Below, one piece after another: positions 6,912 through 15,723 of a stretch of DNA of 64,000 nt. This DNA comes from Pseudoduganella flava (lineage in GTDB: Bacteria > Pseudomonadota > Gammaproteobacteria > Burkholderiales > Burkholderiaceae_D): assembly GCF_007830495.1 (NCBI RefSeq), contig NZ_VLKW01000008.1, positions 1 through 64,000 on the forward strand. The letters are read 5' to 3'. The notes beneath the pieces are model-generated. The model was not told the DNA's origin. It was given only the letters and a program-made list of their open reading frames with translations, and did not search any database. Each line of letters begins with the position of its first letter. Position 1 is the first letter of the stretch. A program made the position numbers and the translations under genes.

Positions 6912-9103
6912 CCCCCATTTGGTTTCGTGGATTGTCGCGACTGGTTTTCTCTTCGGTCGACAATGCCATGAGGCATCTCACCCTCGCCGTTGGGAGTTCT
7001 GCACCACTCTTGAAGTGACAGGTCGTCCAGAAGGCCATACTTGAAATACTGGTTAAAATTTGCGAGCGGACCTTGCGACCCTTTAGTAAGTCGCCAGTCC
7101 GCAGCCAGTCTGAGAACGCGCATTTCACGCAAAGGGATCCTGCACACCCCCACCGCCACGTCATACGCCAGCGCCTTCCTTGCATTTTCCGGATCGGTCA
7201 TGATCGTCGAGTGATCCGTGGCATTGCTGTCGACGTTGTTGGCGAGGTAGCCCTTGATTTTCTGGTTGCGCCACGTCTTGTACTCATCGCTTGCCTTGTC
7301 GGGTTCGTCTTCAGCCGTTACGTGCGGTGCATCCTTCTTGACCAGCTTCTCCTGCCGCGCTTCCATCCGCAGCCGTGCATGATGTTCATAGCGCAGCTGC
7401 GCCTCGCTGCGAGCATCTCCTCTGCCCGCATCCGTGGCAGGGCGCTCGGGTTCCCCCTTGCGCCGTGCGATCTTGCGGTCGCCGGCGTATGGATCGTCCT
7501 CCTCGCGGGCGCGGGTGGGGTCGCGTTCCTCGCCGGGGGCGGTGCGGCCCTGGTCGAATGGGGCCTGTTGGCCATCCGGCTGCGTTCCAGGCTTGAATGG
7601 CTGCGGGAGATCGGGCGCTTGCAGCGGGATCGTCCATCCTTTCGGGGGCACCGCGTTGATGGGGATTCCGGTTGTCTTCGTTGCCAGGATCATCAGCGGC
7701 GCGGCGACGAAGCTCACGATGGTGCCGACCCAGCCATCGTTCGGGCTGGAGGAGAGCTTATAGCTGACGACCGGCGAGGGCGGCATCCAGAAGCGGCTGC
7801 TTCCTTCGTCGATCTTGCGGTAGTGGTCGCCCCAGTAGCGGTAGTGTCCGCGCACGCCAACGGTGAACCCTTGCGCGAATACCCGCTGGCAGAAGACGCC
7901 ATGCCCATTCGTCGCGTCGATCTCCTTCTCGCTCATGCCGAGCCAGCCGATGCCGCGGATCGTGGTCGACGAAATCACCTGGTCGTGAGGATTGCAGTAC
8001 AGCGTTACGCGACCGCAGGTACGCTGCGGGGTGCCGTAGCCGAACGTATTGCGGTCGGTTGTGGCATCGAACTGATGCAGCTTGTTTGCCATCGCCACGT
8101 TGATCTCGTCGGCTTGCTGCGGCATGGACGATGTCGGCTGTCTAATGATGTCGAAGAAGTTCTTCATTGTCGCGATCCGTGCTTCAGCCGTTTGCCGGCC
8201 GGTCCCGCCATCGCGGTCCTTCATATGCCTTTCGCTCCAGTTATCGATGAACTCGGCCGTCTGCAGGCTGTAGGGCGGGTTGCACAGCACGTAGGTGTCG
8301 GCGACGCAGCGCGCGGTATTCCCTTCGCGCTGCGCGGACATCTGGTCGCCCAGAAAGGCCGCGGCGATCGCCACCATGTTCCCCTGGCTGTGGCAGACGA
8401 TCGTGATCGGCGTGTTGGCCTGCTGCTTGCGGATCGCTTCGATGAGTTTCGCCAGGCGCAGTGCGGCAAGGACGAAATAGGCGCGTGCCGGGCAAGAGAA
8501 TACGGGGCGGTCGTCCACCGGGTTGAAGTGCCCGATGTTCCACCACAGGAACATCGACTGGGATACCCCTTCGCTCCACAGGTCCGGCAGCGACGTGCAG
8601 CCGTTGGCAAACGGTCCGCCGCCCCAGTAGTTGTGTTCATTGAGGAAAATGCCTTCGCCGAATTGCTGCAGTTCCTCCGAGCTCGCCTTGTACCCCCAAC
8701 GGAAGCGAATGACGGGGGAGAAGTGACTGCCTTCCTCGATGAAGTTGTCGGGCTGGCGGTCCGGGTTGACGTAGCCGTCACGCGTCAGCTCGCCCATGTA
8801 CTTGGCCGGCGTCAGCTGTCCACCCTCCGGACAAGGGAACGCCATCTGCTCGTCCTTGCGCTTGAGCCGCTCGTTCAATCCGCGGCACAGTCCTTCCTCG
8901 GCCTGGTCATACCACTCCCCATCGGAGTTCACGCCATGCACGAAGATCACGATGCCGGGCAGCGGCAGCTGCGTGACGATGCGAAGGTAGGAGTCCTTCA
9001 ACAGCGTCACGCCGCCGGTATCGCAGATGACGGCCTGCTGCGCGACGTCGAGCTCCTTTGTCCTTGCTTTATCTGCTGTGTGCGATGCACTGATTCTGGT
9101 CAT
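6908..9103 (-). CDS. tle3: T6SS phospholipase effector Tle3
   Basis: This 731-aa alpha/beta-hydrolase is of the Tle3 type, which acts on target-cell membranes. Features are the early strand and oxyanion segment IVIFVHGVNSDGEWYDQ (residues 51-67), the nucleophile elbow CHSQG (237-241, Ser239), and a candidate acid/His region after YCNPHDQVISSTTIRGIGW. Residues of about 490-640 are rich in Pro, Arg and Glu and look disordered. The elbow begins with Cys where the general GxSxG motif has Gly. The ATG at 9103 is preceded by GGGAG. The gene lies between vgrG (27 bp upstream) and tla3 (4-bp overlap), the same set of partners as in P. aeruginosa. The Tli3 immunity gene found there has no counterpart here. 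Confidence 0.87.
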   Translation of the reverse strand: MTRISASHTADKARTKELDVAQQAVICDTGGVTLLKDSYLRIVTQLPLPGIVIFVHGVNSDGEWYDQAEEGLCRGLNERLKRKDEQMAFPCPEGGQLTPAKYMGELTRDGYVNPDRQPDNFIEEGSHFSPVIRFRWGYKASSEELQQFGEGIFLNEHNYWGGGPFANGCTSLPDLWSEGVSQSMFLWWNIGHFNPVDDRPVFSCPARAYFVLAALRLAKLIEAIRKQQANTPITIVCHSQGNMVAIAAAFLGDQMSAQREGNTARCVADTYVLCNPPYSLQTAEFIDNWSERHMKDRDGGTGRQTAEARIATMKNFFDIIRQPTSSMPQQADEINVAMANKLHQFDATTDRNTFGYGTPQRTCGRVTLYCNPHDQVISSTTIRGIGWLGMSEKEIDATNGHGVFCQRVFAQGFTVGVRGHYRYWGDHYRKIDEGSSRFWMPPSPVVSYKLSSSPNDGWVGTIVSFVAAPLMILATKTTGIPINAVPPKGWTIPLQAPDLPQPFKPGTQPDGQQAPFDQGRTAPGEERDPTRAREEDDPYAGDRKIARRKGEPERPATDAGRGDARSEAQLRYEHHARLRMEARQEKLVKKDAPHVTAEDEPDKASDEYKTWRNQKIKGYLANNVDSNATDHSTIMTDPENARKALAYDVAVGVCRIPLREMRVLRLAADWRLTKGSQGPLANFNQYFKYGLLDDLSLQEWCRTPNGEGEMPHGIVDRRENQSRQSTKPNGG

Positions 9104-9130
9104 CGAATGACTCCCATGTCGAAACGTTGG

Positions 9131-11884
9131 TCAGAACTGTTCGGGATCGGCAAGCGCCTTGATCACTTGCACGTGATCGGCCGTGATCTTTTCGCCTTCG
9201 CCGGCGCTGTTGGTCTTGACGGTGCGTCGCGCCCCGCCGACGTCGAGATTGAGCTCGAAGTCCTTGACCGGCTCGCCGTCGCTGCTGCGCACCACGCGCG
9301 GTGTGCGAACGAACTGCCCCTCACCGAACGACGGCAGCTCCGCTTTGCGGCTCGCGGAGCCGTTCCAGTTGTGCCCATTCGTCTTGACCGTCATTGCGCC
9401 AGGTCCGCCGATCTCCGGCCCGCCGCCTTTCAGCGCCAGGTAGGCACCGTCCTTGTTGACCAGCACGACCTCCTCGGCCATGATGATGACGCGCCCCCTG
9501 GCGCTGATCTTCACGTCCTTGCCCGAATCGATCTGTGTCGTATCGTGCTGGCTCTGCATGACGAGCGGCCCGTGGTGCGCGATGGCGTGCAGCCCGTCCG
9601 CGTGCGAAAACAGCGAAATGCCCTTGCCGGCATTGACGTTGTAGCGCTGGCCAGCCGTCAGTTGCAGGTGCTGCTGCGCGACCGTGTCGACGTTCGTGGC
9701 CGCATAGGAGACGATCGCCTTCGACGTCGCGAAGCTGATGCCGTCTGGTGCGGTCACGGCGATTGCAGGGGCGCCGCCCTTATCCCACTCCTTGAGGGAC
9801 GCCTGCAGCGCGGCCTGCTCCTGGCCGTCGACGGGCAAGCCTTCATGGGACGCCGCATAGTCGCCCAGTGACCGGAACAGCTGCACGCATTCCTCCATCA
9901 GCGCCAGGCAGTCGGATCGGTCGAGCTGCTTGCCGCCGCCCCCGAGCCGCCGCCATGCCGACAGCAGCATGCCTTTCCCGGCGCGCAGCGCCATCTGCTG
10001 GTCGGTGGTCAGCTCGGCGCCTTCACCGCGACCCGCGGCGGTGCCGCCGGTGCGCGGCTGCGTAAGAAATCCCAGATTCAGTTCGCTGCGGCCATGCTCG
10101 CTCGCCAGCTGGGCGCTGATCTCGCCCGGCGTGTCGTCCAGCCGCAGCTGGTTCACGCGGCTGCCCTTGACTTCGCGGGACTGCAAGCCCGACACATAAC
10201 GATTGCCCGGCAGTCCATCGGTGCCGAGGTGTGGCGGGTGGGCGGCGGCGTTGTACAGTTGCCCGATCACGACCGGCTTGTCCGGATCGCCCCCCAGGAA
10301 GGCGATCAACACCTCCGTTCCCGCGCGCGGCAGCGACAGGGCGCCAACGTGCGATCCGGCACCGGACGTGCTGCCTGCCCAGTTCGTGGCGAGCCGCACC
10401 CAGGCGGAGTCGGCATCCGTGCCGGACGCGCCGGCACCGTCAGCGTGTGCGTGATCGCATTCGCGCATACCGCCGAAACGTACCTTGATTCGCCCGAGTT
10501 CATCGCAATGCACCTCCTCGCCAGCCGGGCCGACGACGATCGCGCTTTGCATCTCCGCGCGCGGCCGATCGGAGCGCGGATCGTAGGACGGGACGAAGCG
10601 GATGTCGCGCCGTACACAGTGCATGCGGATGAAGAAGCGCATCTCGCCGGCGTCGAACCAGTTGCGGGCGGCGAGAGGCAGGGCGGGGCCATCGCTGTCC
10701 CAGCGGTTGCGCGCGAACAGGCGTTCGACGCGCGCATCGAAGGTCTTCGGCAGGTTGTTCTGCGCCACGATCTGCTGGGACAGGACGATGAATTCGCGCT
10801 GCTCGTCAGGTGCGTCGGTCAGGTCCGGGTGATCGTCCAGCGTGAAATACTCGCCGGCGCGGCATGCGCGTACGCCGCCTTCCGCGTAATAGCACTTCGC
10901 TTCGAAGTCCGATCGTGCGATCGTCTGTTGAGCCAATGACCCGAGGTCGTCCGCGCTGTCCCTGACGTGCGGCGCTTCGATCACGTAGCGTTCCAGCTGC
11001 GCCGCCAGCCTGTTGCCCCTGGCCCCCTGATCCGCTTCCGAACTGGCGCCGGCGGTCATGAAGCCCGTTCCACGTGGGTTGGCATAGTCCCAGCTGAAGT
11101 TCGTCTGGCGGCCGGGCTGCAGCGTGCGTACTCCGCACCATGCGGTGATCGTGTCGCGCTCTTCGGTCGCGTTATCGCGATGGAAGCGCACCCGCCCGGC
11201 AGGACTTCGCACGAGGCGCTTGCCATCGGCGAACAGCACCATCGTGTGGATGGGCGCGTCGTCGTCGCCTTCCGTGTCGGATGATTCGGCATGGCCCGGA
11301 CGGAAATACCAGCTGATGCCGCGCCGCCGCAACAGGCGGCGCACGAAGCCGGCCGTGCTTTCGTTGTATTGCATGATCTGTCGGCGTCGCGGAAAGTTGC
11401 GCGCTGCGAGCGCAGCGTCGACGCAGAACTCGAATGCCGCCGCCAACGCCGGGTTGTCGCGGCGTGCTTCGGTGAGGAGGATGCGCACGACTTCCAGCTC
11501 CGTCTTGTCCAGGAAGATGCGGGTGCCGGCCGTCAGGTCGAGAATCGCCAGCGCGTCGCGCAGTACAAGCTGATACGTTGCCAGGCCGCCGTCGCTTTCC
11601 CCCTGGCTGACCTCCGTCACGATCCCGCAGATGCTGCGCAGTTCACCGACGTCCGTCACGATGTGTACGGCGCCGGCAATGCCGATCAGCTCCTTGAGCG
11701 GCAGGCCGACGTCGAGCGATACGCAGTACACGCGTAGTTCGATGCCGCCGCAGACCGCTTCCGTGCACGTGACGCGCTGCGGCAGCAGCACGCCGTCCGC
11801 CATCCCGTCCGGCAGGGCCAGCGTCATTCTGATGGGCCGGTGGCGCGCCGATAGATACGCTTCCAGTGAGGCTTCGTGGTCCAA
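9131..11884 (-). CDS. vgrG: T6SS spike protein VgrG with DUF2345 extension
   Basis: This 917-aa VgrG forms the trimeric puncturing spike of the T6SS. The gp27-like N-terminal part runs to about residue 380, the gp5 OB-fold region contains DELGRIKVRFGG and SLPRAGTEVLIAFLGGDPDKP, and a C-terminal beta-helical DUF2345-type region contains KGISLFSHADGLHAIAHHGP and KDVKISARGRVIIMAEE. The extreme C-terminus (about 850-917) lies past the DUF2345 repeats and may dock Tle3. The start appears to be TTG at 11884, with GGAG 6 bp upstream; the first ATG would remove 19 residues. The gene starts 15 bp after tssG and precedes tle3, so it is the probable carrier of that effector. Confidence 0.95.
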   Translation of the reverse strand: MDHEASLEAYLSARHRPIRMTLALPDGMADGVLLPQRVTCTEAVCGGIELRVYCVSLDVGLPLKELIGIAGAVHIVTDVGELRSICGIVTEVSQGESDGGLATYQLVLRDALAILDLTAGTRIFLDKTELEVVRILLTEARRDNPALAAAFEFCVDAALAARNFPRRRQIMQYNESTAGFVRRLLRRRGISWYFRPGHAESSDTEGDDDAPIHTMVLFADGKRLVRSPAGRVRFHRDNATEERDTITAWCGVRTLQPGRQTNFSWDYANPRGTGFMTAGASSEADQGARGNRLAAQLERYVIEAPHVRDSADDLGSLAQQTIARSDFEAKCYYAEGGVRACRAGEYFTLDDHPDLTDAPDEQREFIVLSQQIVAQNNLPKTFDARVERLFARNRWDSDGPALPLAARNWFDAGEMRFFIRMHCVRRDIRFVPSYDPRSDRPRAEMQSAIVVGPAGEEVHCDELGRIKVRFGGMRECDHAHADGAGASGTDADSAWVRLATNWAGSTSGAGSHVGALSLPRAGTEVLIAFLGGDPDKPVVIGQLYNAAAHPPHLGTDGLPGNRYVSGLQSREVKGSRVNQLRLDDTPGEISAQLASEHGRSELNLGFLTQPRTGGTAAGRGEGAELTTDQQMALRAGKGMLLSAWRRLGGGGKQLDRSDCLALMEECVQLFRSLGDYAASHEGLPVDGQEQAALQASLKEWDKGGAPAIAVTAPDGISFATSKAIVSYAATNVDTVAQQHLQLTAGQRYNVNAGKGISLFSHADGLHAIAHHGPLVMQSQHDTTQIDSGKDVKISARGRVIIMAEEVVLVNKDGAYLALKGGGPEIGGPGAMTVKTNGHNWNGSASRKAELPSFGEGQFVRTPRVVRSSDGEPVKDFELNLDVGGARRTVKTNSAGEGEKITADHVQVIKALADPEQF

Positions 11885-11899
11885 GATGATCTCCGTTCG

Positions 11900-12874
11900 C
11901 TATAACAGCTCGATGAGGTAGCGCGTCTCGTGCCGGTCGTTGGCCGACCTTGACGTCACGAGAAAGCTGGCATAGCCCAGCCGCCATGAGCGGTCGAGCA
12001 CGATCGGTTTCACGTCCTGTGCGCGCAGGATCAGCCGGATCTCGTAACGCAGCGCAGGTACGGCGAACAGGGCCAGCATGGCGGCCAGCGCTTCTCCACC
12101 CGGTGCTTCGGGAAGGAAGTGATCGAGTTCGATGCGCGACAAGGGGCCCAGCCAAAGCCGCACGCACGAGCTGCGAGTGCGGTAGCGTGAGCCGAGGACG
12201 ACGTCGCCGAGCCGGCAATTGCGCTCACCCAGCACGCTCAATTCGCTAGGCGCGAGCGTTTCCCACACGTCGACAAAAGGCTCCAGTCGGATCGGCACGC
12301 GGAAATGCTCGCGCAGGATCGCCGTCAGCAGTTCCGCGCAGACGGGCTGCTGGCCAATCGACGGTGCATGATGCGCCGCGACCTCCACAGGCAACGCCGC
12401 GGTTCCGGCGTGACGCGGCAGTCCGGCCAGGCACAGCTGCATCGTGAGCAGCGCAGCGCGGCCATCCTTGCCCAGGCGGTATTCGACATGGCACTTTTCC
12501 CAGGCACGGTAGAACAGCAGCACTGAGCGTTGGGAGAAGCAGTCGAGGAAGGCGCGGCTAGCGTCGCTCCTTTCGCCGTGGACCTGGGCGGCGATGGCTT
12601 CCGTGTAGAAGTAGGGCAGCGCGCCTTTGATGCCGAGGAAGCCGATGAAGGCCGGCGTCAGGTGGATCCGCGTGCCGTCGGACACGAGGGTTTCGATCTG
12701 TCCCGCCGGGAACCCGAGCGACACGCTGTTGCGGAACCGTAGCGCGTGTTCCAGGGGAGAGGGCCGCAACCATGCGTCAAGCAGGCGCACGGCCTGGAAG
12801 AAGGCGAAGCTGTGCGGCCGGTCGAACAGCGCGCGGATCAAGCCAGTTGGATGGCGCCATGCCGGGGCTTGCAT
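11900..12874 (-). CDS. tssG: T6SS baseplate protein TssG
   Basis: This 324-aa protein matches TssG (ImpH/VasB), which forms the baseplate wedge with TssE, TssF and TssK. It opens with the typical segment HPTGLIRALFDRPHSFAFFQ and contains RFRNSVSLGFPAGQI and the WRLGYASFLVTS C-terminal motif. The start at 12874 is fixed by GGAG 8 bp upstream and by homology; 120 further in-frame codons are out-of-frame tssF sequence. It overlaps the end of tssF by 37 bp, which implies translational coupling. Confidence 0.93.
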   Translation of the reverse strand: MQAPAWRHPTGLIRALFDRPHSFAFFQAVRLLDAWLRPSPLEHALRFRNSVSLGFPAGQIETLVSDGTRIHLTPAFIGFLGIKGALPYFYTEAIAAQVHGERSDASRAFLDCFSQRSVLLFYRAWEKCHVEYRLGKDGRAALLTMQLCLAGLPRHAGTAALPVEVAAHHAPSIGQQPVCAELLTAILREHFRVPIRLEPFVDVWETLAPSELSVLGERNCRLGDVVLGSRYRTRSSCVRLWLGPLSRIELDHFLPEAPGGEALAAMLALFAVPALRYEIRLILRAQDVKPIVLDRSWRLGYASFLVTSRSANDRHETRYLIELL

Positions 12875-14658
12875 CGTACCAGCTCCTTTCCATTTGCGAG
12901 CGACACCACCGTCAGCTGGGTGAAGCTGTTGATGTGGACGGACAGCCCGAAGAAGTGATCGAGCACCTGTGCGAACAAATGCAAGCCGGTGCCGACGAAG
13001 GCTTCGTCGTCGACGGTCACCGTGACCTCGACACCATGCACCAGCGTGCGGTGGCCGTCGTTCCGCATCCACAGCCGCGCGCGGCGATGGGCGAGGGCCA
13101 CGATGGCGCCGATCTGCCGTTGCGTGACCGGCGACTGCCGTGGATCGTGCAGCGCCAGCGCTTCGCGCAATCCCGCCACGCCCTGTTGCACGATCGCCGA
13201 ATGGCTGAGGGCCAGCTGCGATATCAACCGCCACCGGGCGTCGTCGCTGAAGCGGTAGGTCGGAGTAGGGCGGTGCAACAACCGTACGACCGATCCCCCC
13301 ATGGCCTGCTCCAGCATCAGGTCTCCTTCGACACGGCCGTGGCGCAGCGTGTTGGGCAGATCGCGGTTCGTGCAGGTGAGATCGGCCGAGACGCTGGCGT
13401 TCGCCGATGCAAGCGGGTCGAATGCGCGGTCCACCAGCGCGATCCGCATCTCATGGCCGGGATGCGTCACGGCGCGGAGCGGGTCGCGCCGCACCAGGTA
13501 GTATTGGCCGCGGCCTTGCTGCTCACCGTGGCGCAGCGCGTAGTATGGCCGGAACTCGGTGATCGACGGTGTCCCTGGCGACTCGCGCAGCACGGTGACC
13601 TTGTCCACGCTGTACACATCGTATGCGCTGGCGGGGGAGCCTTCCGGTGCGAGCTCGTAGTCAGGGGCGGCAAGGCTCATGTCGATCGGACAGGCGGCGC
13701 GCGCAAACAGGTTGACTGCCGGTGTACAGCCCGTGAGGAGGTTCGCCGGGGACACGCAGGCCAGCCGCAGCGACACCGCGGAATCGGGCTGCACATCCAG
13801 GCCCAGATGAAGCGTCAGGTGCCGGCAAGAGCGAGGAATGCAGCGGGCCAGCGCCTGCCAGTCCACGTCGATGTAATCGAATTTTGCGGGGAACGCAAAG
13901 TACTCGGCCAGCAGACGGTAGGCCGGGTGCGCCGACGCTGGTGCGGGCAGCAGTGCTTCGTCGGCGCCGAAGCCCGCGGCTGCGAGCGGCACCGTCTCCA
14001 GGCCGCGCCAGCTACCATCGTCCAGCTCGATGCAGGCGCCGCGGGCGTTCAGGAACAGCGCGTCCCGCAGCGTGGCACACAACGACGGTTCGCCGGTGAT
14101 CAGCAGCCGCAGGGCCGGCAGACCGGGTGAGCATGCATCGGTTGTGCCCCACTCGATCTTTATGCTGAGCGCGGAAACGACGTCGGCGTGACCTCGCATC
14201 GCGGGTGGAAAGTGGAAGATCGAATGGAACGCCACGTCCGCCAGCTGCAACGGTGTGACGTGCACGTCCTGGGTAGTGCGGAACCGGCAGGTCACGCCAT
14301 TGTCCGGATGGGCGCTCATCATCGTGCCGCGCGGGAGCGTGAAGACCTTGCCGGCGGCTATAGCGGGCCCTGCCTCGACCCGGACATTGGCGGTCGACGG
14401 GAACGGTCGCAGGTAGTGCGGATAGTTGACGTTCAGGAGTGCCTCGGTCAGCTTGCCGTCGTTATCGTCGATCAGCCGCGCCGTGCGCGCGTTCGATAGC
14501 GCGGTGGCCTGTATCAGCCTCTCGATATGCGGATCTCCGGCGGCGCCGTCCGCCATCCCCAGCTGCGTCGCTTGCGCCGGATAGGTTGCTGCGAACTCCC
14601 GCGCATAACCTTGCAGGAAGCCCAGTTCGCGTTCGTAGTACTCGCGCAGTTTCTTCAT
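12838..14658 (-). CDS. tssF: T6SS baseplate protein TssF
   Basis: This is a full-length TssF (ImpG/VasA) of 606 aa. The N-terminus is diagnostic: YYERELGFLQGYAREFAATY, then DPHIERLIQATALSNARTA. TssF pairs with TssG in the baseplate wedge in the cytoplasm. It begins 10 bp after tssE and overlaps tssG by 37 bp, so the three wedge genes form one coupled unit. No truncation is seen. Confidence 0.95.
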   Translation of the reverse strand: MKKLREYYERELGFLQGYAREFAATYPAQATQLGMADGAAGDPHIERLIQATALSNARTARLIDDNDGKLTEALLNVNYPHYLRPFPSTANVRVEAGPAIAAGKVFTLPRGTMMSAHPDNGVTCRFRTTQDVHVTPLQLADVAFHSIFHFPPAMRGHADVVSALSIKIEWGTTDACSPGLPALRLLITGEPSLCATLRDALFLNARGACIELDDGSWRGLETVPLAAAGFGADEALLPAPASAHPAYRLLAEYFAFPAKFDYIDVDWQALARCIPRSCRHLTLHLGLDVQPDSAVSLRLACVSPANLLTGCTPAVNLFARAACPIDMSLAAPDYELAPEGSPASAYDVYSVDKVTVLRESPGTPSITEFRPYYALRHGEQQGRGQYYLVRRDPLRAVTHPGHEMRIALVDRAFDPLASANASVSADLTCTNRDLPNTLRHGRVEGDLMLEQAMGGSVVRLLHRPTPTYRFSDDARWRLISQLALSHSAIVQQGVAGLREALALHDPRQSPVTQRQIGAIVALAHRRARLWMRNDGHRTLVHGVEVTVTVDDEAFVGTGLHLFAQVLDHFFGLSVHINSFTQLTVVSLANGKELVRCKPRHGAIQLA

Positions 14659-14668
14659 CGGCCCTCCG

Positions 14669-15136
14669 TCAGCGGATCGAGTAATGGAGGCTCGATGGTT
14701 CGAGCATCACGTCGAACCGGACCCGCTCGTTGTCCGCCCTGTGCGACAGCGCGCGCAGTTGGCCGGTTATGAGGAGGCTGAGCCGGTTGACCGACCCGGG
14801 CTGGTGGACAAGCTGTACGCGCACGCGCGCCAGCCGGGGTTCATGGCGGACGATCGCCGCCTCGAGCCGGTCGCACACCTCCTTCTGGTCGTCGCTGCTG
14901 GACAGGGACAGTTGCGCGAAATCGGCCAGGCCGAAATTGGCGACTGACTTCCTGCATAGCGGCAGGCCGGCCAGGTCGGTGTCAGGAATCGCCGTGCGCG
15001 TATTGAGCAGGTTCTCGAGATCGCGCGTGATCGCGCGCTTGAGCTGTTCGGCGGTCAGCCCGGCAGGCTGGCCACCCGGGCCCGTCAGGCGGTCCCAGAT
15101 GCTGGATGTGAATACTGTAGTGCCGGCTTTGGTCAT
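14669..15136 (-). CDS. tssE: T6SS baseplate protein TssE (gp25-like)
   Basis: This is a 155-aa gp25-like baseplate protein. It shows SIWDRLTG, the central RDLENLLNTRTAIPDT and the NFGLADF segment, all typical of TssE. The ATG at 15136 has GGGAGAAG directly upstream, so it is preferred to the ATG at 15148, whose own codon lies in that Shine-Dalgarno. This is the first gene of the island. Upstream on the same strand lies an unrelated glyoxalase-like gene, and no tssB, tssC, hcp, tssA, tssH or tssJKLM is in the window. Confidence 0.92.
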   Translation of the reverse strand: MTKAGTTVFTSSIWDRLTGPGGQPAGLTAEQLKRAITRDLENLLNTRTAIPDTDLAGLPLCRKSVANFGLADFAQLSLSSSDDQKEVCDRLEAAIVRHEPRLARVRVQLVHQPGSVNRLSLLITGQLRALSHRADNERVRFDVMLEPSSLHYSIR

Positions 15137-15265
15137 CGCTTCTCCCATGCTCCGTTGAGCTGGGAGATTCTGCCGCCGCCGGGCGGAAAGGAAGTTGCGC
15201 TAGCGCAAGTTTATGCTGTTGGGCCGTTCGATGGCGTGGCTGCGCGGCGCCGCCGCCCGAGGCAC

Positions 15266-15649
15266 CTACCCCTCATACACCTCCAGCGGCAAGTCATCCG
15301 GATCGGCAAAGAACGTGAAGCGCCGTCCGGTATGTTCGTCGATCCGGATCGGCTCGACGGCAATGCCTTGCTGCTCCAGGTAAGCCTTGCATGCCTCGGC
15401 ATCGTCGACGGCGAACGCCAGGTGGCGCAGGCCGCGCGCTTCGGGGTACGAAGGCCGCGCCGGGGCGTTCGGGAACGAGAACAACTCGATCTGGGAGCCG
15501 TCCGGCAGCTGCAGGTCCAGCTTGTAGGACTGGCGTTCGGCCCGGTAATGTTCCGCGATCGCGGGCAGGCCGAGGATCTCGCTGTAGAAGCGTTTCGAGC
15601 GGGCGTAGTCCGAGCAGATGATGGCCGCGTGGTGGATTCTCTTGAACAT
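15266..15649 (-). CDS. VOC family glyoxalase I-like metalloprotein (YaeR/GloA2 type)
   Basis: This 127-aa single-domain vicinal-oxygen-chelate protein contains HHAAIICSDYARSKRFYSEI, YKLDLQLPDGSQIELFSFP and LRHLAFAVDD, ending in DPDDLPLEVYEG. The pattern is the YaeR (SMU1112c) branch of glyoxalase I-like proteins. Metal-binding His and Glu residues are kept, but the natural substrate of this branch is not established. The ATG at 15649 gives the family N-terminus (MFKRIHH); 11 extra codons upstream are not needed. It may be co-transcribed with the upstream S9 peptidase. Confidence 0.9.
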   Translation of the reverse strand: MFKRIHHAAIICSDYARSKRFYSEILGLPAIAEHYRAERQSYKLDLQLPDGSQIELFSFPNAPARPSYPEARGLRHLAFAVDDAEACKAYLEQQGIAVEPIRIDEHTGRRFTFFADPDDLPLEVYEG

Positions 15650-15723
15650 CGGCGTCCTTGCTTGCGGGAGGAGGGAAGGCATCGGCTGATGGCGTGGGCC
15701 ATCCAGCCGATGCGTGGCGGTGC

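Noticed and set aside
7073-9871. 932-aa plus-strand open frame across tle3 and the end of vgrG
   Set aside because: It crosses two genes supported by motifs, overlap spacing and Shine-Dalgarno sequences. Its composition is that of antisense GC-rich DNA.
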